DNA of 14,230 nt from Candidatus Saccharimonadota bacterium. GTDB lineage: Bacteria; Patescibacteriota; Saccharimonadia; Saccharimonadales; Saccharimonadaceae. A model generated the notes under the pieces. That model was not told the origin of the DNA. It saw nothing but the letters and a program-made list of their open reading frames with translations, and searched no databases. Made by a program: the position numbers and the translations under genes. Of the stretch, positions 5,308-12,318 are shown piece after piece; position 1 is the stretch's first letter, and every line of letters starts with the position of its first letter. Location of the stretch: assembly GCA_905371595.1 (NCBI GenBank), contig CAJPLU010000020.1:1-14230 (forward strand). Reading direction: 5' to 3'.

Positions 5308-6906
5308 ATGAGCAAAATTGCTAATTACCTACGCGGACATTTGCTAGGAGAGATTGACTTCCGGCCCGATGTGCGGCAGGCTTATATTAACGATGCTGGA
5401 GTATTGAGCTTAGCGCCAGAGATGATCGTCGCGCCGCGCAACACCGAAGATATTCGCAAAACGGCACGATTATCATGGCAATTAGCTGAACGCGGGCATG
5501 TTCAGGCGATAACCGCCCGCGGTTCAGGCCGCGGAACTGCGGGAGGCGCGATTGGCCGCGGAGCGATAGCCGATATGTCGCGGCATATGAATAATATTTT
5601 TGAGTATGATGCCAAGCAGCGGTTAGTTCGCTTGCAGCCCGGCACGACCATTGGAACCCTGTGTCAAGCGCTAAGCCTGCAGGGTGTTAACATCCCGCCG
5701 CTCGACGGCCTAGATGTGCGTCGAACAGTTGGCGGAGCTATCGCTGACAATCTAGCTGGACTGACTAGCGGTAAATACGGCGATTTGAGCGCCTTTATCA
5801 GCCAGCTCGAGATTGTTTTGGCAAACGGCGATATTCTGCAGACAGGCCCGCTTGGCCGGCGCGAACTTAGCCGCAAGAAAGGCCTGCAGAATCTAGAGGG
5901 CGATATTTACCGTGGCATTGACGCAATCATTGACGAATACCACGACGTGATTACCGCTCTGCCAGAATATGATAAGTCTGGCTATAGCTCTATAGCCTCT
6001 GTCAAGAGAGGAAATCAGTTCGACTTGACACCGCTATTCATCGGTGCGCAGGGTACGCTAGGTATTATCAGCGAGATGATTTTGCGCACCGAATTTCGTA
6101 GCCAGAGCAATGAGGTCTTCGCGCTAGTATTTGCTTCGGCTAGCGTAGCCAATGACGCTATGCGTATATTGCGCGATAGCGGCGCAGCTTTTGCCGAGTA
6201 TTTTGACGCCCAGCTATTTAGCGCTGCCGCTGCTGCCGGCCGGCACTTTGACTGGTTTGGCTTGGACGGAGCCGACCCGCAGGCGGTTATTATCGCCGGG
6301 TTTGACGATTTCAATGCTCGCACTCGCGCTCGTAACCTTAAAAAGATTCAGAAGACATTCAGTAGCACCGAGGGAGTCAAATTCGTTTCTAGCGAAGACA
6401 CGGACGATGACGCGCTATTATCAGCACTTAATATTGCTCGCTATGCCGAATTGCCTGACAAAAACCCAGCTTTTGCGCCGCATTTGTATAGTGATATTTA
6501 TATTCCAGCTGCGCGTTTCGATGAATTTACCAAAGCATTAACAGTTTTGGCTGGTCGTCTGCATTGTAATATGCCTATTTCTGGGCACGTGCTAACCGAA
6601 ACTTACACGGTTCATCCGGTACTGTCACTGCGTCAAGTTGGAGACAAGCAAAAATTATTCAAGATTTTTGACGAATTATCTAATTTGGCTGTTAAATATG
6701 ACGGCGCGCTCATTGGCCAAGCAGCCGAGGGACGGATCACAGCGCATTTCGCGTATAAGCACCTTGACGTTCGCACTCGCGAGATGTACGCGGCTATCAA
6801 AAAAGTTTTTGATCCGCTCGGTATTATGAATCCAGGCGTCAAAGTCGGCGACAATCTGCGATCGCTTACCGCTAGTGTTAACAGCGATGTTTTGCCGCAG
6901 GTATAG
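5308..6906 (+). CDS. FAD-linked oxidase / dehydrogenase (GlcD-like)
   Basis: This is a 532-residue FAD-binding oxidoreductase of the PCMH (vanillyl-alcohol oxidase) superfamily. Members oxidise 2-hydroxyacids such as lactate or glycolate, or related alcohols, with FAD as cofactor. The FAD domain covers about residues 35-215. ARGSGRGTAGGA (70-81) takes the place of the usual RGGGT loop that binds the pyrophosphate, and TVGGAIADNLAG (140-151) is the second FAD signature. The C-terminal cap ends in the typical KVFDPLGIMNPGVKVG (about 499-514). No signal peptide, membrane segment or iron-sulfur motif is visible, so it is probably cytoplasmic or loosely membrane-bound. The substrate cannot be read from the sequence. 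A GAGGG ribosome site supports the start. It is monocistronic and is the first chromosomal gene beyond the integrated element. Confidence 0.88.
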   Translation: MSKIANYLRGHLLGEIDFRPDVRQAYINDAGVLSLAPEMIVAPRNTEDIRKTARLSWQLAERGHVQAITARGSGRGTAGGAIGRGAIADMSRHMNNIFEYDAKQRLVRLQPGTTIGTLCQALSLQGVNIPPLDGLDVRRTVGGAIADNLAGLTSGKYGDLSAFISQLEIVLANGDILQTGPLGRRELSRKKGLQNLEGDIYRGIDAIIDEYHDVITALPEYDKSGYSSIASVKRGNQFDLTPLFIGAQGTLGIISEMILRTEFRSQSNEVFALVFASASVANDAMRILRDSGAAFAEYFDAQLFSAAAAAGRHFDWFGLDGADPQAVIIAGFDDFNARTRARNLKKIQKTFSSTEGVKFVSSEDTDDDALLSALNIARYAELPDKNPAFAPHLYSDIYIPAARFDEFTKALTVLAGRLHCNMPISGHVLTETYTVHPVLSLRQVGDKQKLFKIFDELSNLAVKYDGALIGQAAEGRITAHFAYKHLDVRTREMYAAIKKVFDPLGIMNPGVKVGDNLRSLTASVNSDVLPQV

Positions 6907-7081
6907 GCAGATACTGCCAAAAAATATATTTTCTACAAAATGGATTGTTAGAATTGTTAACACCGCTAGCAAAAAGTGGCCTCTTAATCAATTAACAGAC
7001 CAAATATATGCATACTACCACTTACACTTATTTAAAACCAACGTAGAAGAAGAGAAAGCAATCGTATTTTGAGCAGAATAG

Positions 7082-7630
7082 CTAGGCTGCTTGGCTCGAC
7101 GCTAAATCAGGAAACTTTGCCTCTACTCGGCGCAAGCGCTTATCAAGCGAGTTATAAAGCGTGTCGTCTACCATCTCGCGGCTGCCAGACTCATGGTACA
7201 GCTCGCGGCGAACGACAGCAAGGTCGGCCCGCAGACTCTCTTGGTTAGCCGCTAGCTCGGCTTGCCCAGCCTTTAATTCCTGGAATCGTTCATCTGCCGC
7301 CAGATCCATGTCTTTCACGATATCAACCAGAGTCTTGTGGTCTTTACGGATATCAGCGAGCTGCTCATCGATCTGTTCAAAACGCTCGTCAACTTGCCTA
7401 AAGCGTTCGTTGATTTGCTCAAAACGCTCATCGATAAGCTCAAACCTGCGGTCGATCTGTTCAAAGCGCTCATCGATTTGTTTAAACCTTTGGTCAATCT
7501 GTTCGAAACGTTCGTCAATTTGTTTAAACCTTTGGTCGATCTGCTTAAACCGTTCGTCCATCGTTTTTGCTAGATTAGCAACGATATCGCTTAGGTTATC
7601 AATCTTGATCGCTAGTTCTTCGTTCGTCAT
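7082..7630 (-). CDS. Heptad-repeat coiled-coil protein, unknown function
   Basis: This is a 182-residue protein starting MTNEELAIKI; the ATG at 7630 is preferred to an in-frame TTG at 7648. About nine consecutive copies of a seven-residue unit of the form RF(K/E)QID(E/Q) occupy the first half. They should form a long, regular, very charged coiled coil. The second half is also helical (LVDIVKDM, ELKAGQAELAANQ). There is no signal peptide or membrane segment. Such proteins act as structural rods or oligomerisation modules, and no function can be assigned. It lies downstream of the tRNA-Leu(CAG) but behind a terminator, so it needs its own promoter. Confidence 0.8.
   Translation of the reverse strand: MTNEELAIKIDNLSDIVANLAKTMDERFKQIDQRFKQIDERFEQIDQRFKQIDERFEQIDRRFELIDERFEQINERFRQVDERFEQIDEQLADIRKDHKTLVDIVKDMDLAADERFQELKAGQAELAANQESLRADLAVVRRELYHESGSREMVDDTLYNSLDKRLRRVEAKFPDLASSQAA
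7369..7560 (-). repeat. 21-bp coding minisatellite
   Basis: Each unit encodes one heptad of the coiled-coil protein. Neighbouring pairs are similar enough to make a 42-bp higher-order unit, for example around 7470-7555, where TTTGTTTAAACCTTTGGTC recurs. Because 21 is a multiple of three, slippage would change the rod length without breaking the frame. Confidence 0.8.
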
Positions 7631-7648
7631 GCTTCTATTTAAACACAA

Positions 7649-7678
7649 ACTTTAGCTGCGAGGCAACTATTTGCTCAA
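7649..7678 (-). promoter_or_regulatory. Putative promoter of the coiled-coil gene
   Basis: On the minus strand TTGAGC (7678-7673) and TAAAGT (7654-7649) are 18 bases apart. Transcription would start about 10 bases upstream of the ATG at 7630. Confidence 0.35.
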
Positions 7679-7680
7679 CA

Positions 7681-7704
7681 AAAAAAAGCCCGCTTTGCCT
7701 GGGC
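7681..7704 (-). terminator. Terminator of tRNA-Leu(CAG)
   Basis: Read on the minus strand, GCCC pairs with GGGC (7704-7701 with 7691-7688) across a 9-base loop, followed by a run of T. It lies about 37 bases downstream of the tRNA. Confidence 0.7.
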
Positions 7705-7740
7705 GAGTAGTATTAACGTTGTTCCACTAAATACAAGTTA

Positions 7741-7827
7741 TGGTACAGATGAGAGGACTTGAACCTCCACGCCCCGAAGGGCACTAGCACCTGAAGCTAG
7801 CGCGTCTACCAATTCCGCCACATCTGC
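7741..7827 (-). tRNA. tRNA-Leu, anticodon CAG
   Basis: This is a complete class II tRNA of 87 bases with encoded CCA. The acceptor strand GCAGATG pairs with CATCTGT (a G-U at the first pair). The D arm contains AATTGGTAGA, the anticodon stem is CTAGC with GCTAG, and the loop TTCAGGT gives anticodon CAG. The variable arm is GCCC-TTCG-GGGC, and the T arm has GGTTCAAGTCC. It decodes CUG. Its 5' half closely resembles the split tRNA-Leu(UAG) at 5121-5161, as expected of paralogs. Confidence 0.95.
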
Positions 7828-8154
7828 GTGTCATTGTAAAGTACTATATCGCGACATCTACCGATTCTTAGTAACGCACAGCGCGTCTGCACATACTCGC
7901 ATTATCCATGTAGTTGCCACACGTATAATCATATCTAGCGCGCAAACCCATTCTAGCTGATTTAGGTGCGCCTGTAAAGAGTTTGTAGACAGACAGTTGC
8001 AAAAATTTTACAATTTAGATCATACACAATTCGATTCAATTCGTCCGCGAAATATCGGCGCGACATCTGATATTGCCGCGTATGAGTGAGTATGTCGCCA
8101 TAAGCTTGATAGTACTCTTGCAAAATAATTCTATTTATGCTATAATAGGGGCAT
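7828..8154. other. Intergenic region between tRNA-Leu(CAG) and the HisRS-like gene
   Basis: No convincing protein gene is present. There is a plus-strand promoter-like pair, TTATCC (7902-7907) and TATAAT (7924-7929), with 16-base spacing, about 220 bases ahead of the next gene start. An inverted repeat GCGACAT (8060-8066) / ATGTCGC (8092-8098) follows. A small transcribed RNA is possible but unproven. The strong promoter at 8118-8146 belongs to the HisRS-like gene. Confidence 0.4.
8118..8146 (+). promoter_or_regulatory. Strong promoter of the HisRS-like gene
   Basis: TTGCAA (8118-8123) and TATAAT (8141-8146) are separated by exactly 17 bases. Transcription should start at about 8153-8155, which is the ATG itself, so the mRNA is probably leaderless. 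Confidence 0.75.
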
Positions 8155-9333
8155 ATGATGGCACCAGCATCCAATGTAACCGCCGATACAGACGTGCACT
8201 ATCCGAATACGGTGCGCGCTTGCCAGCTTGTCGAGCAATCGTGGCGCAACACGGCAACACTGTACGGCTATGAAGAATATGATATTGACACCGAGTCAAA
8301 ATTACAGAATCGTCGCCGTTACGACATTGTGGCGGGCGCTTTCAGCGTATCAGCATATCCGAGCGCAGCATATTTGTTGCGCTACGAGCATGCCGGCTGC
8401 GAGTCGCCGCGAGCTGATGTCGAAGCAATCGCTATCGCCAAGCGCGGTCTCGACGCTATGGGCATCAAGCGTTCGGCTTATAATTTACGTATTAATGACT
8501 CAGAGATGCTCGATTTGCTACTGAGCGAATACCTTGACCTTGACGCCGTACAGACTAGCCTGATGGCGCGCCTACTAGCGCAGAAGCGAACATTAGCCCC
8601 AGATAAGTTTCGCGACCGAGCGATTGATATCGTCGGGTTGTCGCACTCTAGCGAAGTTCTGCAAAAATTATCTAAGCTTTTGACCGCCAGGTCGGCCGAA
8701 GACCTACCAGAAGTTATCCGCCATAGTGAATGTTATGTGAATTTAGTGGCATTGTATGAACGGTTAGAGCGGCTGGGAATTGATAATGTTATCCTTGATA
8801 TCACGCTGGCGCATCCAGAATACACTGGCGGCATTATTTTCGATTTCACCGAAGCTGATGCTACGCATAGCGCCTTACTATATAAGGGCGGACGCTACGT
8901 CAATAACGACTTGCAAAGTTCGGTCGGCGGTCAATCAGACATGTCGAATATTATCGAGCTGCTGGCGCGCCATACTGGTATGCGCCACCTCGAGAGCGCT
9001 ACTCAAGCCTATATTGTAACTGTAGGCAATGTACTTGACGACGCTGAACGAATCGCCGAAAAGCTGCGCAGCGAGCGGGTTTCAGTCGAGGTTGATTATA
9101 CCGGCCGGCCAATTGACCGCCAAGTCAAAGAAGCTATCAAAAAGCGCGTCCGCTACGTGATGACGGTTGATGAGCAGTCTGTCGCCAAGGGTTTGTATAA
9201 TCTGCAAAATATTCGCGAAAATAGCGAACAACAAGTCAGTTTCGAGCGGGCAGTGACCGCTGTCAGCGATCGCCGTCATCATCAGCATTACGACGAAGAC
9301 GACGATGTTTTCGACTTGTCAGATATCTTGTAG
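8155..9333 (+). CDS. Histidyl-tRNA synthetase-like protein, degenerate paralog
   Basis: This is a 392-residue protein with the HisRS/HisZ fold. The N-terminal part ends in LYGYEEYDID (about 36-45), as in class II HisRS. LLRYEHAGCESPRADVEAIA (about 74-93) looks like a shortened motif 2 joined directly to the conserved DxE helix. LAHPEYTGGIIFDF (219-231) replaces the HisRS signature RGLDYYTG and lacks its arginine. GGRY (245-248) is kept, but the following motif 3 glycine-rich sequence with its arginine is not recognisable. The C terminus (about 285-365) looks like the HGTP anticodon-binding domain, followed by a His- and Asp-rich tail. It probably cannot aminoacylate. Options are a HisZ-like regulatory role or a moonlighting tRNA-binding paralog. 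No hisG or other histidine gene is nearby. Confidence 0.75.
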   Translation: MMAPASNVTADTDVHYPNTVRACQLVEQSWRNTATLYGYEEYDIDTESKLQNRRRYDIVAGAFSVSAYPSAAYLLRYEHAGCESPRADVEAIAIAKRGLDAMGIKRSAYNLRINDSEMLDLLLSEYLDLDAVQTSLMARLLAQKRTLAPDKFRDRAIDIVGLSHSSEVLQKLSKLLTARSAEDLPEVIRHSECYVNLVALYERLERLGIDNVILDITLAHPEYTGGIIFDFTEADATHSALLYKGGRYVNNDLQSSVGGQSDMSNIIELLARHTGMRHLESATQAYIVTVGNVLDDAERIAEKLRSERVSVEVDYTGRPIDRQVKEAIKKRVRYVMTVDEQSVAKGLYNLQNIRENSEQQVSFERAVTAVSDRRHHQHYDEDDDVFDLSDIL

Positions 9334-9334
9334 C

Positions 9335-9373
9335 TTATCCAAAATAGCCAGCCCGAGTATAATCTGTTATAAT
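9335..9373 (+). promoter_or_regulatory. Promoter region of tig with two -10 boxes
   Basis: TTATCC (9335-9340) and TATAAT (9358-9363) are 17 bases apart. A second TATAAT lies at 9368-9373. The two would start transcripts near 9370 and 9381, that is 12 or 0-1 bases before the ATG. No Shine-Dalgarno sequence precedes the ATG. Confidence 0.6.
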
Positions 9374-9381
9374 ACGTCGTT

Positions 9382-10818
9382 ATGAAGACGACTGTGAAGA
9401 AATTATCGGCCACCCGCGTCCTAGTAACGGTAGCGGCAGGCCAACCAGAGCTCGAGACGGCAGAACAAGTTGCGCTCAAGCGAATGGCTAAAAATATCAA
9501 AGTTAACGGCTTTCGCCAGGGACACGTGCCGATTGCGGTAGTCAAAAAGCACGCCGACCCGCACACGCTTAGCCAAGAGACATTAGAGGCGGCAATTAAT
9601 CGCGCTGTCGCCGAGGCGTTCCTGAGCAACAAACTGCAAGTACTTGATCGCCCAGAGGTCGAGCTGAAGAAGTTCGTACCTGGCGAGACACTGGAATTTA
9701 CCGCTGAGGCTGATATCATGCCTGAAGTTAAACTTGGCGATTACAAGAAACTCAAAGCAACCAAAAAGGCAATCAAAATTGACAAAAAAGACGTCGAAGA
9801 AGTAATCGAACGCATTCGTAAAGGTTTGGCTGAAAAGACTGAAACCACCGAAGCAGCGCGAGACGGCGACGAGGTTATTATTGATTTTGTTGGCAAGCGC
9901 GACGGCGAAGCTTTCCAGGGCGGTACCGGCAAAGACTATCCGCTAACTCTCGGTAGCAGCGCTTTTATCCCGGGTTTTGAAGAAGCGCTAGTCGGCCTCA
10001 AAGCGGGCGATAAAAAGGACGTCGCCCTGCAGTTCCCGAAAGATTATCATGCCAAAGATTTGGCGGGCGCTGACGTAGTGTTTGAAACAACTGTCAAGAA
10101 AGTCAACAAGATAGAATTGCCCGAGCTGAATGACGAGTTTGCTGCCAAGGCTGGCCCTTATACCTCAATGGACGATTTGCGCCAAGATATCGAAGCCGAA
10201 ATCACTGCACAGCAAGAGCGCCAAGCGTTAGACGAATTAAAAGACGATTTGGTTAAGCAATTAGTGGCAGCCAGCGACGTGGCTGTACCGGACGTACTGC
10301 GCCAAGATCAGATCCGTTCGCTGGAGCAGGATTTGGTGCAAAATTTGCGGTACCGCGGCATGACGCTGGATCAATACTACGAATCACGCGGGTTTGCCAA
10401 CCGCGACGCTTGGGTCGAGGCAGAAGCTAACGATACAGCCGAAGCGCGCATCAAAGCCGGATTGGTGCTAGCTGAGCTAAGTAAAGAGCTGGCAATCGAA
10501 GCGACTGTCGACGAGCTGGCCGCACACATCAATGCCTACAAGCAGCAATATGCCAACAACGCCGAAATGGCTAAACATTTCGACCAGCCGGAAGCCCAGC
10601 GCGAGATCGCCAACCGCTTAATTACCGAAAAGACCGTTGATAAATTGGTTGAGCTAAATACTCCAGAGGCCAAGAAAGCTAAAACTGCCGACAAGAGCAA
10701 GGCGGGCAAGACTGCTAAGGCCAGCAAAGATAGCAAAGACGGCAAACCAGCCGCCAAGAAACCAGCTGGCAAGAAGCCTAGCGCCAAAGCAAAGAAATCA
10801 GAAGCGGCAAGCAAGTAG
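9382..10818 (+). CDS. tig: Trigger factor with Lys/Ala-rich C-terminal extension
   Basis: Trigger factor is the ribosome-associated chaperone and peptidyl-prolyl isomerase that meets nascent chains at the exit tunnel. The N-terminal ribosome-binding domain (1-115) has the signature GFRQGHVP at 43-50. The FKBP-type isomerase domain spans about 161-245 (GDEVIIDFVG, then IPGFEEALVGLKAGD and FPKDYHAKDLAG). A helical C-terminal chaperone domain follows to about 425. At 478 residues it exceeds the usual length of about 430 because of a tail of roughly 52 residues made almost only of Lys, Ala, Ser, Asp, Gly and Pro, resembling histone H1 tails. That tail may add contacts to rRNA or other nucleic acid; this is inference. 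The gene has its own promoter and an almost leaderless start, and ends at a strong terminator. Confidence 0.95.
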   Translation: MKTTVKKLSATRVLVTVAAGQPELETAEQVALKRMAKNIKVNGFRQGHVPIAVVKKHADPHTLSQETLEAAINRAVAEAFLSNKLQVLDRPEVELKKFVPGETLEFTAEADIMPEVKLGDYKKLKATKKAIKIDKKDVEEVIERIRKGLAEKTETTEAARDGDEVIIDFVGKRDGEAFQGGTGKDYPLTLGSSAFIPGFEEALVGLKAGDKKDVALQFPKDYHAKDLAGADVVFETTVKKVNKIELPELNDEFAAKAGPYTSMDDLRQDIEAEITAQQERQALDELKDDLVKQLVAASDVAVPDVLRQDQIRSLEQDLVQNLRYRGMTLDQYYESRGFANRDAWVEAEANDTAEARIKAGLVLAELSKELAIEATVDELAAHINAYKQQYANNAEMAKHFDQPEAQREIANRLITEKTVDKLVELNTPEAKKAKTADKSKAGKTAKASKDSKDGKPAAKKPAGKKPSAKAKKSEAASK

Positions 10819-10831
10819 CAGATAGCCTGCC

Positions 10832-10866
10832 AAAAAATACCTCGCTAGCGTAAGCGGGGTATTTTG
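10832..10866 (+). terminator. Terminator of tig
   Basis: ATACCTCGCT (10837-10846) pairs with AGCGGGGTAT (10853-10862) with one G-U pair. Six A precede the stem and a T run follows, so it could act in both directions. Confidence 0.8.
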
Positions 10867-10882
10867 AATATGGTGTAAATAC

Positions 10883-10942
10883 TGTCAAAAAAGACTAACA
10901 GCCCCGCCCCCGGCGAGACTGCTAGTCTGCGGAGGCGGGGCT
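10883..10942 (-). terminator. Terminator of the GC-rich membrane protein gene
   Basis: On the minus strand, AGCCCCGCC at 10942-10934 pairs with GGCGGGGCT at 10908-10900. An inner AGACT-loop-AGTCT hairpin sits between them, and a run of six T follows (near 10889-10884). The stem begins inside the stop codon of the gene at 10941-10943. Confidence 0.75.
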
Positions 10943-11381
10943 ATGCCCCGTTTCCACCCTGTGGCGGGCGAATTGCCCGCCGCTCCTGGATGGCGTGACC
11001 GGCGTCAATCAGGGAGACGCCGACACTGAATATCAGGCAACCCCAGAGCGGGGTGCCTGTGGTGTCAGCTATCGCGGGGTCGAGACCCCACGACAACACC
11101 AGGGCGAGTGCGCTCGCCCCGATCGTGCTGTCCGCCGCCACCCGCAGGTTGGCGGGGACAGCGAACAGAGTGGCGGTGACCAGCGCCATGCAGGCGCTGG
11201 TCACCGCCCACCAGGGCGCCTCGACCAGGGCAGCGAAGCCCCGGCCGATGACACTCTCCTCCCCGGCTGCGGAGCCGAGGAGGAGAATAAACCCTCCCAC
11301 CGGCCAAACGGCCAGCAGGAGGGCGGTGATGAGACGCCGCCACAACGGCGTCTGGTCGGGCGGTGGGATAGGTACGCTCAT
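10941..11381 (-). CDS. Small GC-rich membrane protein, unknown function
   Basis: This 146-residue protein has about four membrane segments (roughly 17-37, 56-76, 84-100 and 110-128), a proline-rich N terminus (MSVPIPPPDQ) and a polar basic tail (QERRAIRPPQGGNGA). I do not recognise a family. The minus strand is chosen over the overlapping plus-strand frames because only this frame gives membrane segments, has a ribosome site (AAGGTGGT, about 11386-11393), a 17-spaced promoter, and a terminator starting at its stop. Base composition is unlike its neighbours: by hand count the 60 bases from 11101 are 75% G+C. It is divergent from clpP, and the CIRCE operator lies between their promoters. Confidence 0.7.
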   Translation of the reverse strand: MSVPIPPPDQTPLWRRLITALLLAVWPVGGFILLLGSAAGEESVIGRGFAALVEAPWWAVTSACMALVTATLFAVPANLRVAADSTIGASALALVLSWGLDPAIADTTGTPLWGCLIFSVGVSLIDAGHAIQERRAIRPPQGGNGA

Positions 11382-11453
11382 AGCGTACCACCTTCTTTCT
11401 CTCTATCGATGAAACGGAGCGAGACAGCGCGGGATTGCGCCGTCCATCTTCTT

Positions 11454-11482
11454 ATTATACTACATTTCGCGTTAAATAGCAA
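11454..11482 (-). promoter_or_regulatory. Promoter of the GC-rich membrane protein gene
   Basis: On the minus strand TTGCTA (11482-11477) and TATAAT (11459-11454) are exactly 17 bases apart. The leader would be about 65 bases. The -35 is 5 bases from the edge of the CIRCE operator, so HrcA might also influence this promoter. Confidence 0.6.
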
Positions 11483-11487
11483 GTTTA

Positions 11488-11514
11488 TTAGCACTCTGCC
11501 TTGACGAGTGCTAA
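11488..11514. promoter_or_regulatory. CIRCE operator (HrcA binding site)
   Basis: TTAGCACTC, nine bases, GAGTGCTAA is a perfect match to the CIRCE inverted repeat that HrcA binds to repress heat-shock genes. It covers the clpP -35 box (11501-11506). Repression of clpP at normal temperature with release on heat shock is the established mode for CIRCE. The control of clpP here is inferred from position. Confidence 0.95.
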
Positions 11515-11529
11515 TTAGTACGCTACAAT
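11501..11529 (+). promoter_or_regulatory. Promoter of clpP
   Basis: TTGACG (11501-11506) and TACAAT (11524-11529) are 17 bases apart. The ATG at 11536 is 7 bases after the -10, where transcription should begin, so the mRNA is probably leaderless. No Shine-Dalgarno sequence is present. Confidence 0.8.
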
Positions 11530-11535
11530 TAGACC

Positions 11536-12162
11536 ATGAAACCATCGAATTACTTAGTACCCAACGTGATCGTCCGCACGCGCGATGGCGAGCGCGGTTA
11601 CGACATTTATTCGCGCCTGCTAGAGGATCGCATCATTTTCCTAGGCGAGGAAGTCAACGAAGCCACGGCTAACGTCATCGTGGCGCAACTGCTGCACTTG
11701 GCTAACGAAGATCCCGAAAAGGATATCCAGCTTTACATTAACAGCCCGGGCGGCGTGGTGTACGATGGCTTGGCGATTTATGATACTATGCAATATATCA
11801 AGCCTGACGTCCAGACGATTGGCATCGGGCTGCAGGCTAGCATGGGCGCCTTCTTGCTCAGCAGCGGCGCCAAGGGTAAGCGCTATTTGCTGCCGAATGC
11901 CCGGGTGATGATTCACCAGCCGTCGAGCGGTACCCACGGCAAGGTGACCGACCAAGAAATCAGCCTGCGCGAGGCCATAGAGCTAAAAGAGCGGTTAGCA
12001 AAAATCATAGCCGGCAACACTGGCCAGAAACTTGACAAAGTCAAAGCTGACATGGAGCGCGACTACTGGATGAGCGCCGACGAAGCGCTGCAATACGGCG
12101 TAGTCGACGAAGTAATCGGCCGCAAAAGCAGCGAAAGCAAGCCAGCGAAATCTGGAAAATAG
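11536..12162 (+). CDS. clpP: ATP-dependent Clp protease proteolytic subunit
   Basis: ClpP is the serine peptidase that forms a 14-mer chamber and degrades proteins unfolded by ClpX, ClpC or ClpA. At 208 residues it has the usual length. The catalytic triad is complete: Ser102 in QASMGAF, His127 in MIHQP and Asp176 in ERDYWMS, with the same spacing as in E. coli ClpP. SPGG (70-73) is the conserved oxyanion-hole strand, and YGVVDEVI (187-194) is the typical end. A short basic tail (KSSESKPAKSGK) follows. No Clp ATPase gene is in the window. A CIRCE operator overlaps its promoter, and the start codon lies at the predicted transcription start. Confidence 0.98.
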   Translation: MKPSNYLVPNVIVRTRDGERGYDIYSRLLEDRIIFLGEEVNEATANVIVAQLLHLANEDPEKDIQLYINSPGGVVYDGLAIYDTMQYIKPDVQTIGIGLQASMGAFLLSSGAKGKRYLLPNARVMIHQPSSGTHGKVTDQEISLREAIELKERLAKIIAGNTGQKLDKVKADMERDYWMSADEALQYGVVDEVIGRKSSESKPAKSGK

Positions 12163-12250
12163 TTCGCCGAGATGGTAGTCGTCCGGTTTAACGGCTGCGC
12201 GATAACGGTGATGATTCCTAGCAGAGTAGCGATTTCTAGACAGAAGGTCG

Positions 12251-12276
12251 TGTCTTGAGACATGCTGTGGTATAAT
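12251..12276 (+). promoter_or_regulatory. Promoter of the small membrane gene with adjacent palindrome
   Basis: An extended -10 (TGG-TATAAT, hexamer at 12271-12276) has no good -35 at 17 bases. Just upstream lies the palindrome TGTCT-TG-AGACA (12251-12262), placed where a regulator could bind. Confidence 0.5.
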
Positions 12277-12318
12277 TTAGATATTCTAATCGTTCCAGCC
12301 TGAGGAGGTGAAGAAGAA

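Noticed and set aside
6152..6541. Plus-strand frame of 129 codons inside the FAD oxidase gene
   Set aside because: It overlaps a clearly conserved oxidase in another frame and has no signals of its own.
6875..7072. A 65-codon plus-strand frame between the FAD oxidase and the coiled-coil gene
   Set aside because: It begins inside the oxidase gene, has no ribosome site at a later start, and shows no recognisable protein. The gap 6907-7081 contains only a small GGCAG-ATA-CTGCC hairpin at the oxidase stop codon.
7369..7560. Regular repeats that could be taken for a CRISPR array
   Set aside because: The 21-bp units are contiguous, have no spacers, and encode heptads in a long open frame.
7161..7655. 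A 164-codon plus-strand frame opposite the coiled-coil gene
   Set aside because: It is a Ser/Arg/Cys-rich translation of the antisense of a heptad repeat, with no ribosome site.
7962..8174. A 70-codon minus-strand frame upstream of the HisRS-like gene
   Set aside because: It overlaps the strong plus-strand promoter and start of that gene, and has no ribosome site or family resemblance.
10995..11504. Long plus-strand frames across the GC-rich membrane gene
   Set aside because: High GC makes all frames open. These translations are low-complexity, rich in Arg, Gly and Gln, and lack ribosome sites. The minus-strand frame alone has a promoter, ribosome site, membrane helices and terminator.
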